This document shows positions 1-5,297 of a stretch of DNA of 5,297 nt, in pieces (position 1 is the first letter of the stretch; the number at the start of each line of letters is the position of its first letter). Origin of the DNA: Rhodospirillales bacterium (GTDB lineage Bacteria > Pseudomonadota > Alphaproteobacteria > Acetobacterales > Acetobacteraceae); assembly GCA_025352915.1 (NCBI GenBank), contig JANXSA010000692.1, positions 1-5,297 on the forward strand. The letters are read 5' to 3'. The notes under the pieces were generated by a model. The model was not told where the DNA came from and made no database searches. It was given only the letters and a program-made list of their open reading frames with translations. A program made the position numbers and the translations under genes.

Positions 1-6
1 GTCATA

Positions 7-12
7 TATAAT
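7..12 (+). promoter_or_regulatory. Candidate -10 box for the hypothetical gene
   Basis: A perfect TATAAT lies in an AT-rich patch at the very start of the window, in otherwise GC-rich DNA. The matching -35 would fall left of the window, so it cannot be checked. If this box is used, transcription would begin near base 19-21, at or next to the ATG at 21. That would give a leaderless or nearly leaderless message and fits the lack of a ribosome binding site. Confidence 0.35.
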
Positions 13-20
13 TGCTAACT

Positions 21-590
21 ATGGAAACACTCGCAACGCTACTCACCGCCGTCCTGAAAGGAATGCGCCTAGCCCTCGGCCCATACGTAAACAGCGCCCA
101 AACGCCCGTACTCCGCCTCGCCTATGACCGCATCGCCCGCGCCGCCACCCGCTTCCAAGCCCTCTTCACCCGCTGGCAGACCAACACCCTGCCCACAACG
201 CGCAACCGCCCCGCCCAATCCCGCCAGCGCGCGCCCAAACCCTACTTCCCCGCCGGCCGCGCCTGGCTCGCCGGCAGCACCGACCACCACGTCCGCGGCC
301 GCGCCAGCCAACTCGAACACCTCCTCAGCCACCCCGACATGCCCAAATTCCTCGCCGCCGCCCCCCAAGCCGGCAAAATCCTCCGCCCCCTCTGCCACAT
401 GCTCGGCATCACCATGCCACCAACCTTACTTCCCTCCCCCCGTCCCCCACGGCAGGAGCCGGAGGGGGGTACTCCCCGCCAACCCAAGCCCCCCAAACCC
501 AAACTCCCGCCCCTCCTCCCCCTCTACCCGCAGCGTCGCCCCCGCCCGCTCCCGTTCATGAATTTCAGCAAAAAACCGCCCCCCGTCTGA
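21..590 (+). CDS. Conserved-looking hypothetical protein with proline-rich C-terminal tail
   Basis: Function unknown. The protein has 189 residues and is strongly basic. Residues 1-20 are hydrophobic or amphipathic (METLATLLTAVLKGM) but do not form a clean signal peptide. Residues 73-130 look like the conserved core: an aromatic/Pro segment (PKPYFPAGRAWLAG, 72-85) followed by a helical stretch (SQLEHLL, then FLAAAPQAGKILRPLCHMLG, 110-129). I remember similar cores in Acetobacteraceae hypothetical proteins; that is memory, not a search. From about residue 133 the chain is Pro/Arg/Lys-rich, low complexity and probably disordered. The ATG at 21 is preferred. An in-frame TTG at 12 would overlap a -10-like box. 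The ATG at 63 follows AAAGGA with almost no spacing and would remove the hydrophobic start. There is no Shine-Dalgarno upstream of 21. The gene converges on hyuA with a 24-base gap and is probably unrelated to it. The strong C bias of the coding strand makes shadow frames common here, so reality rests mainly on the core motif. Confidence 0.72.
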   Translation: METLATLLTAVLKGMRLALGPYVNSAQTPVLRLAYDRIARAATRFQALFTRWQTNTLPTTRNRPAQSRQRAPKPYFPAGRAWLAGSTDHHVRGRASQLEHLLSHPDMPKFLAAAPQAGKILRPLCHMLGITMPPTLLPSPRPPRQEPEGGTPRQPKPPKPKLPPLLPLYPQRRPRPLPFMNFSKKPPPV

Positions 591-614
591 CAAGGAAACC
601 GCACGGCCATATTA

Positions 615-2657
615 TTACGATAACGAAACTTTATCCAACAGCAGCGCCCCCGAAGCATCCACCGTTACCCGCCAATCCGGCGGCACCAGCGTCGTCGCAT
701 CCAACTGCGTCAAAATCGCCGGCCCATCAAAAACCGTCCCCGCCCCCAACGCCTCCCGCGCCAACACCGGCGTCGCCCGCGTCCCACTAGCAAAATGCAC
801 CTCCCGCATCGCCAACGCCGCCGGCATCGGACCGGCCGTCAACCGCGGCAACACCGGCGCCGGCAACTTCCCCACCGCCTCCACCCGCAACGTCACCAAC
901 TCCACCGGCGCCTCCAGCACAAACCCGTACAGCGCCTGGTGCGCCGCCCGAAACCCCGCCAGCGCCGCCCCGACACTGCCGCCAAAGCCAACAGCCAATT
1001 CCCCGCCCTGCCCCTCGTACCGCATCAGCGCCACCTCCTCGGCCACCCGATCCACCACCGCCACCTGCTCGCCCTCGAACCACGCATCAGCGGCAGCATG
1101 CAACTCCGCCAACACCACCCGCGCTTCCCCATCCCCAGGAAGACCCGCCGACGCCAAAGTCCGATGGAACTCGGTCCGCAAATCCGCCGCCAACAACCCC
1201 TCGGCACACAACACCCCCGGCGCCGGCGGCACCAGGATCGTCGTGATCCCCAACAAATCCGCCAGCGCACACCCATGCAACGGCCCCGCGCCGCCAAACG
1301 GCACCAAGGCAAACGCCCTGGGATCATGCCCCCGCTCAACCGAGACCACCCGGATCGCCCCCACCATGTTGCTATCCGCAATCGCCAGGATACCCCGCGC
1401 CGCCGTATGCAAATCCAACCCCAGCGGAACCGCAACATTATCCCGCACCGCCGCTTCCGCCTTCGCCGGGTCAAGCCGCATCCGCCCCCCCAACAACTCC
1501 GGCGGCAAATGCCCCAGCACAATATGCGCGTCGGTCACCGTCGCCTCAGTCCCGCCCAACCCATAACAAGCCGGCCCCGGCTCCGCCCCAGCACTCGCCG
1601 GCCCCACCGTCAACGCTCCATCACGCACCTTCGCAATCGACCCGCCCCCGGCCCCCACGGTCACCATATCCACCATCGGCAACGGCAACGGCCAATCCCC
1701 CACCCGCCCCTGCTGCGTCAGCCCGATCCGCCCATCCTTGATCAAACAGATATCCGCACTCGTCCCCCCGATATCCACGGTGATCAGATCACTGACCCCC
1801 GCCGCCCGCGCCACCTCCCGCGCGCCCACCACCCCCGCCGCCGGCCCCGACAATGCCGTGACCGCCGGCGCCCGCCGAATGGTAGCCGCCCCCGCCACCC
1901 CGCCATTGGATTGCATCAACAACAACGGCGCCTTCACCCCATCCTCCGCCAACCGCTGCTCCAACCGCGCCACATAGGTCGACACCGCCGGCATCACCGT
2001 CGCATTCAAGATCGTCGCCAGACTCCGCTCAAACTCTCGCACCACCGGCAACACATCGATCGACGCCGTAACCGCCACCCCCGGCAACGCCGCCCGCAAC
2101 AGCTCCGCCACAAGCCGCTCATGTTCCGGATGCGAAAAACTATGCAGCAGGCAAACCGCCACCGCCTGCACCCCCAACCGCCGGCACGCCTCCGCCGCCT
2201 CGGCCACCGACGCCTCGTCCAGCGGCGTCAGCACCTCCCCCCCAGGCCCCACCCGCTCGACCACTTCCAGAATCCGCGCCGGCGGCACCGGCCGCGCCGG
2301 CTTCACCCAGGCCCACAGATTCGCCCGCCGCGGAATATCCTGCCGCCCGATCTCCAGCACATGGCGAAACCCCTGCGTGGTCACCAGCGCCGCCCGCGCC
2401 CCCTTGCCCTCCAGGATCATGTTGGTGGCAACCGTGGTCCCGTGCAGCACCCGGGTGATCGAAGCAGCCTCCGCCCCCGCCGACTCCAGCGCCAGCCGGA
2501 CCCCATTGATGAAAGCTCGGCTGGGATCGGCCGGGATCGACGGCGTCTTCGCCCGCCACGCCTGGCCAGTCACCGGGTTCTGTAGCGTCACATCGGTGAA
2601 AGTACCGCCGATATCGACGGCAACGGAAAGCTGGGTATCAAACAAGGGCATCGACAT
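615..2657 (-). CDS. hyuA: Hydantoinase/oxoprolinase family protein, subunit A (HyuA-type, ATP-binding)
   Basis: The ATP-dependent subunit of a two-subunit amide-opening (or related carboxylating) enzyme, acting in the cytoplasm with HyuB. The 680 residues span the full family length. Residue numbers are from the ATG at 2657. The N-terminal hydantoinase domain starts with the nucleotide-binding motif DIGGTFTD (15-22), then HGTTVATN (72-79) and a CLLHSFSHPEHE segment (169-180). The central hydantoinase A domain has LSGPAAGVVGA (269-279), a second phosphate-type motif DIGGTSAD (295-302), VGAGGGSIA (334-342), GPACYG (361-366), VSVERGHDPR (438-447) and FGGAGPLHG (454-462). The C-terminal domain ends with GPAILTQLDATTLVPPDW (645-662). 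All family landmarks are intact. The frame stays open to a TTG at 2705, but that adds only a PARPARPAG-like run, so a start at ATG 2657 or ATG 2651 is preferred; the second has a weak GAG seven bases upstream. Either start lies inside the end of hyuB, which indicates translational coupling. The substrate could be 5-oxoproline, a hydantoin, a lactam or a ketone. The family call is secure; the hyuA symbol denotes family only. Confidence 0.95.
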   Translation of the reverse strand: MSMPLFDTQLSVAVDIGGTFTDVTLQNPVTGQAWRAKTPSIPADPSRAFINGVRLALESAGAEAASITRVLHGTTVATNMILEGKGARAALVTTQGFRHVLEIGRQDIPRRANLWAWVKPARPVPPARILEVVERVGPGGEVLTPLDEASVAEAAEACRRLGVQAVAVCLLHSFSHPEHERLVAELLRAALPGVAVTASIDVLPVVREFERSLATILNATVMPAVSTYVARLEQRLAEDGVKAPLLLMQSNGGVAGAATIRRAPAVTALSGPAAGVVGAREVARAAGVSDLITVDIGGTSADICLIKDGRIGLTQQGRVGDWPLPLPMVDMVTVGAGGGSIAKVRDGALTVGPASAGAEPGPACYGLGGTEATVTDAHIVLGHLPPELLGGRMRLDPAKAEAAVRDNVAVPLGLDLHTAARGILAIADSNMVGAIRVVSVERGHDPRAFALVPFGGAGPLHGCALADLLGITTILVPPAPGVLCAEGLLAADLRTEFHRTLASAGLPGDGEARVVLAELHAAADAWFEGEQVAVVDRVAEEVALMRYEGQGGELAVGFGGSVGAALAGFRAAHQALYGFVLEAPVELVTLRVEAVGKLPAPVLPRLTAGPMPAALAMREVHFASGTRATPVLAREALGAGTVFDGPAILTQLDATTLVPPDWRVTVDASGALLLDKVSLS

Positions 2658-4395
2658 ACTCGGTACGGTGAAAAGCCCGGCTGGCCGGGCGGGTCGCGCG
2701 GGCAATAGCGGTAGCCGCCATATCGAGCATGCCCTCGCGGATGATCACGCCATACTGGCGCCGGGCCGCCTCGACCGAGACAAACCCGTCAAGCACATCG
2801 GCCAGCACCCGCTCCGGTGCCCGGTCATACGGATGGCCATGCCCCCCCCCGCCCCCGGTCTCCAGCCGCAGCACATCGCCTTTCTTCAGCCCATTACCAT
2901 CCGAAAGCGGCCGCAACAGCCGCTCATCGGCCTGCCCGGGATTGACCACCGCCCGCCCGGTGCCACCGGACATCCCGCCATCGGTGCCCCACGGCGGCAC
3001 CACAACGCTATCAATACGCACCGCCAGAACGGCATGATCGGCCAGGATTTCATACTCGCGCACAATCCCGCAGCCGCCACGATGCCGCCCCGGCCCACCG
3101 CTGTCGCGATGGATCGCATAGGTGTTCAACCGCACGGGATAACCCTGTTCCAGGAACTCGACCGGGTAATTCTCCTGCGCCACGAAATACACGGCATCCG
3201 TCCCATCCGCCGTCGGCCGCCCGCCATAGCCAACCCCCAACCCGTCCGACAACAGGAACGGTTTTCCCGCGGCCATCCCGCGCATCAGGATGATGATATA
3301 AGCGCTATGCGCGGCCGGGGCCGGAGCGCCGGCAACGTTGATCAGGCCATTCAACGCGGCCAGCACCCGCATCATTGTCATGCCACGCATGCCCAAAGGC
3401 GCCGGCGCGCGCGGAAACAACAACGAGCCCTCACGCAAAATCACCTCGTCCAATGCCCGTGCCCCGCCGGCATTGACCACCTGGCTCGGGTCACCACCGA
3501 GGAAAGCGAGCGCAAACGCCGTGCCCGGCATGTCGGGGTTCATCAGGTAGTTCACCGGACCCGGCGCCTGATCATCGGTCTCGCTCGCATCCAGGATGAA
3601 CCGGTCATCCGCCGTCCGGGTCAGCGCAAAGCGGATATGCAGCGGCCCCGTCCCATGCCCATCGCTGTCGATGGCATCAGTGAACCGATGCGTGCCAACC
3701 GGAAACGTCTCGCGCAACTTTTGGCGCACCAGCGCCTCGGTACGCGCCAGCAACTGCCGCAGCGCATCCGCCAGCACATCGGCGCCGAACCGCATCGTGA
3801 TCTCCTGCATCCGTCGCACCCCGAGATCGACCGCGCCGAGCAAGGCACGGGTATCGCCCTTGCACGTCTCGGGATAGCGCGAGTTGCGGTAGAAGATGTC
3901 CAGCGCGGCGGTGTTGGTGGCGCCTCGATCGATCAGCTTGGTTGGCGGGATGATGATGCCCTCCTGGAAATGGTCGGTGGCATCCGGCGAAATCGAACCC
4001 GGCCGCAGCCCGCCGACATCGGAGAAATGCGCCCAGCCCATGACGAAAGCCACCCGCCGGCCCTCGTGGAACACCGGCGCCAGGAACACCTGATCGTTCG
4101 TATGCGAAACGGCACCGCGGCTGCCGTAGCAGTCGCTGTACCAGTAGAGGTCGCCGGGCTGGATGGTCTCGATCGGGAATTTCTGGAACACCGGGGTGCA
4201 GACATCGCCGAACACCGGGACGTTGGAGCCCACCGCCATCACGCCGTTGGCGTCGATCAGCGCCGTGTAGAAATCCTTCTTCTCGCGGATGAAGGCGGAA
4301 ATCGCGGTGCGTTCGAGCAATGCCTCCATCTCGGCCTGGGCGGCGCGGATGGCACCGCGGATGATTTCCAGAGTGACGGGGTCGCAGGGATTCAT
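2638..4395 (-). CDS. hyuB: Hydantoinase/oxoprolinase family protein, subunit B (HyuB-type)
   Basis: Partner subunit of HyuA; in characterised relatives the pair forms an ATP-dependent complex. The 585-residue length is normal. Family landmarks are DPVTLEIIRGA (5-15), IREKKDFYTALIDANG (36-51), GDLYWYSDCY (81-90), WAHFSDVGG (121-129), FQEGIIIPPTKL (143-154), GDTRALLGAVDLGVRRMQE (180-198), PVEFLEQGYPVRLNTY (411-426), RDSGGPGRHRGG (430-441) and the glycine-rich TGGGGGHGHP (513-522). H123 and D126 form the HxxD pair that I recall supplying metal ligands in the acetone carboxylase homologue. Several usually conserved motifs are altered: the common NDPY...GGTHLPD reads SDCY...AVSHTND here, and RAHHAD reads WAHFSD. 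This suggests a divergent subfamily. The start is well supported by GAGGAG six bases before the ATG. The gene lies 69 bases downstream of an ABC-importer ATPase gene and overlaps hyuA by about 20 bases, so one operon is likely unless the hairpins in the spacer interrupt it. The exact substrate is not readable. Confidence 0.95.
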   Translation of the reverse strand: MNPCDPVTLEIIRGAIRAAQAEMEALLERTAISAFIREKKDFYTALIDANGVMAVGSNVPVFGDVCTPVFQKFPIETIQPGDLYWYSDCYGSRGAVSHTNDQVFLAPVFHEGRRVAFVMGWAHFSDVGGLRPGSISPDATDHFQEGIIIPPTKLIDRGATNTAALDIFYRNSRYPETCKGDTRALLGAVDLGVRRMQEITMRFGADVLADALRQLLARTEALVRQKLRETFPVGTHRFTDAIDSDGHGTGPLHIRFALTRTADDRFILDASETDDQAPGPVNYLMNPDMPGTAFALAFLGGDPSQVVNAGGARALDEVILREGSLLFPRAPAPLGMRGMTMMRVLAALNGLINVAGAPAPAAHSAYIIILMRGMAAGKPFLLSDGLGVGYGGRPTADGTDAVYFVAQENYPVEFLEQGYPVRLNTYAIHRDSGGPGRHRGGCGIVREYEILADHAVLAVRIDSVVVPPWGTDGGMSGGTGRAVVNPGQADERLLRPLSDGNGLKKGDVLRLETGGGGGHGHPYDRAPERVLADVLDGFVSVEAARRQYGVIIREGMLDMAATAIARATRPASRAFHRTEYVDALV

Positions 4396-4401
4396 CCAAG
4401 A

Positions 4402-4407
4402 CTCCTC
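4402..4407 (-). promoter_or_regulatory. Ribosome binding site of hyuB
   Basis: GAGGAG on the minus strand sits six bases before the hyuB ATG at 4395. It is the only strong Shine-Dalgarno in the window and fixes the hyuB start. It lies just downstream of the twin hairpins, so any read-through transcript presents it in single-stranded, less GC-rich RNA. Confidence 0.85.
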
Positions 4408-4418
4408 AAGAAGAAAGG

Positions 4419-4459
4419 CCAGGGCGCCGCCCTGGACCCGCTGGGGCCGGCGGCCCCAG
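4419..4459. repeat. Tandem pair of perfect GC-rich palindromes between the ABC gene and hyuB
   Basis: Two adjacent inverted repeats lie in the 69-base spacer. The first pairs 4419-4425 with 4429-4435 (7 bp, 3-base loop). The second pairs 4441-4448 with 4452-4459 (8 bp, CTGGGGCC against GGCCCCAG, 3-base loop). Five bases separate them. On the minus-strand transcript, the hairpin at 4419-4435 is followed shortly by a TTTCTT tract, so a partial terminator or attenuator is possible. The tract is broken and weak for an intrinsic terminator. I remember very similar paired palindromes (CCAGGGCGC-type and CTGGGGCC-type) between genes in Acetobacteraceae and related alphaproteobacteria, which would make this a REP/BIME-like dispersed element. 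Only one copy is visible here, so dispersal is inferred from memory. Confidence 0.7.
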
Positions 4460-4464
4460 ACCCC

Positions 4465-5297
4465 CTAACTAAGATGACAGGCTACGCGACGGGTGTCGCC
4501 GGTGTCGCGCAAGACAGGTGTTTCGGCTTCGCAACGCGGCATGGCATGCAGGCAACGGTCGCGGAAGGCACAGCCGGCGCCTCCGGTGGGGGTGTCGGAC
4601 AGGGCGCCCTTGATCGGCAAGGCTGCACGGTCCTGGTCAACGCGGGGGACCGGAACGGCGGCGACCAGGGCGGCGGTGTAGGGGTGGCGCGGCGACGCAA
4701 TCAAGGCAGCGGTCGGGCCTTCCTCGACGACCTGGCCGAGATACATCACCATCGTGCGCTCGCAGACGTAACGGATCAGGGCGAGGTCGTGGCTGATGTA
4801 GATGGCGGCGAGGCCGAGATCGTCGCGGGCGGCGCGCAGCAGGTTGAGAATGCCGGCACGGACCGAGACGTCGAGCATCGAGACCGGTTCGTCAGCGACG
4901 ATCAGCTTCGGGCCGGGGATCAGGGCGCGGGCGAGGACCACCCGCTGGAGCTGGCCACCGGAGAGTTCGTGCGGGTATCGGTCAAGCCAGGCCTCGGCAG
5001 GGGTGAGGCGGACGCGGGCCATCACGGCATCGATGCGCGCCGCGTGCTCGGATTCCGCAACGCCGAAATTGCGCAGCGGTTCGGCCAGGGTGCGGCGGAT
5101 GGTGAAGCGGGGATTCAGCGCGTCGAACGGGTTCTGGAACACCAGTTGGGCGCGGGCGCGAAACGGCAGCAAGGCACTGCCGCGGCGATGGGTAATATCC
5201 TCGCCATCGAAGAGCACCTGTCCAGCACTGGGCTCTTCCAGGCGCAGCAGCATGCGAGCGGTGGTGGTCTTGCCGCAGCCGGACTCGCCGACAATGC
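4465..5297 (-). CDS. ABC importer ATP-binding protein, oligopeptide/dipeptide (Dpp/Opp) type, N-terminus outside window
   Basis: The ATPase subunit that powers uptake of peptides or similar small solutes through an inner-membrane permease pair. The reading frame runs off the right edge: Walker A (GESGCGKTT) is visible at the edge, but the roughly 35-45 residues before it are not. An ATG at 5253 lies inside the domain after Walker A and is not the start. In the visible 276 residues: Walker A at 3-11, Q-loop VFQNPFDALNP (52-62), signature LSGGQ (111-115), Walker B LIVADEP (131-137), D-loop SMLD where SALD is usual, H-loop histidine 169, then the peptide-transporter C-terminal region with SPRHPYTAAL (201-210). 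Four cysteines at 242, 248, 255 and 273 match the C-terminal cluster that binds a [4Fe-4S] centre in a structurally studied Dpp ATPase. The gene ends 69 bases before hyuB. As the last ABC gene before the enzyme genes it is more likely the second (DppF-like) ATPase, but DppD-like cannot be excluded. The remaining transporter genes should lie to the right. Confidence 0.94.
   Translation of the reverse strand, partial: IVGESGCGKTTTARMLLRLEEPSAGQVLFDGEDITHRRGSALLPFRARAQLVFQNPFDALNPRFTIRRTLAEPLRNFGVAESEHAARIDAVMARVRLTPAEAWLDRYPHELSGGQLQRVVLARALIPGPKLIVADEPVSMLDVSVRAGILNLLRAARDDLGLAAIYISHDLALIRYVCERTMVMYLGQVVEEGPTAALIASPRHPYTAALVAAVPVPRVDQDRAALPIKGALSDTPTGGAGCAFRDRCLHAMPRCEAETPVLRDTGDTRRVACHLS

Noticed and set aside
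69..398. Minus-strand (69-398) and second + frame (124-561) open frames overlapping the hypothetical gene
   Set aside because: Both give Gly/Ala- or Pro/Ser/Ala-rich low-complexity products. Only the 21-590 frame has a core with mixed hydrophobic, aromatic and charged residues resembling a protein family.
570..614. Possible intrinsic terminator between the convergent genes (a T6 tract on the minus strand at 570-575)
   Set aside because: The tract is there, but the best stem before it that I can find is only about 4 bp with a long loop, and it lies inside the end of the hypothetical gene. No hairpin plus U-tract is present on the + strand either.
795..2585. A 596-codon open frame on the + strand opposite hyuA
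   Set aside because: Its translation is dominated by Arg, His, Pro and Gln with no hydrophobic core or recognisable motif. The opposite strand carries a complete, motif-rich hyuA. In DNA this C-rich, stop codons are rare and such shadows are expected.
3677..4399. A 240-codon minus-strand frame that starts 4 bases upstream of the hyuB ATG
   Set aside because: The product is an Arg/Gly/His-rich shadow in another frame of hyuB. The strong GAGGAG is better spaced for the hyuB ATG, and hyuB has all family motifs.
4402..4464. An independent promoter for hyuBA in the spacer
   Set aside because: Nearly all of the 69 bases are hairpin, ribosome binding site or short linker. No -35/-10 pair with sensible spacing is visible.
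5253..5253. ATG at 5253 as the start of the ABC ATPase
   Set aside because: The same frame continues upstream to the window edge and encodes an intact Walker A motif, so the gene clearly starts outside the window.

Overview
The window looks like chromosomal DNA of a GC-rich alphaproteobacterium. An acetic-acid-bacteria relative (Acetobacteraceae/Rhodospirillales) is my best guess. This rests on very high GC with G/C-ending codons, on a small hypothetical protein of a type I associate with that group, and on a paired GC-rich palindrome between two genes that resembles intergenic repeats I remember from it. The assignment is inference, not a database result.

Layout, left to right. Positions 21-590 (+) encode a 189-residue basic hypothetical protein with a conserved-looking core and a proline-rich tail. 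A consensus -10 box lies immediately upstream, and no Shine-Dalgarno is visible. After a 24-base convergent gap come three genes on the minus strand, read right to left: the truncated ATPase subunit of a peptide/opine/nickel-type ABC importer (4465 to the right edge), a HyuB-type hydantoinase/oxoprolinase subunit (2638-4395), and a HyuA-type ATP-dependent subunit (615-2657). hyuB and hyuA overlap by about 20 bases and are almost certainly translated together. The 69-base spacer between the ABC gene and hyuB holds two back-to-back perfect hairpins and a strong ribosome binding site for hyuB.

How the genes fit together: the transporter probably imports a small amide, peptide or cyclic amide. 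HyuA and HyuB would then form the cytoplasmic ATP-dependent enzyme that opens or carboxylates it. The family includes N-methylhydantoinase, 5-oxoprolinase, caprolactamase and acetone/acetophenone carboxylases, and the sequence alone does not fix the substrate. HyuB departs from the usual family motifs at several conserved positions, so the chemistry or substrate may be uncommon.

I see no RNA gene, CRISPR array, transposase or phage gene. This is mostly an ordinary catabolic/transport locus. The points most worth a second look are the divergent HyuB motifs, the twin-hairpin spacer, the hypothetical protein with its possibly leaderless start, and a base-composition asymmetry that follows the DNA strand rather than the coding strand.
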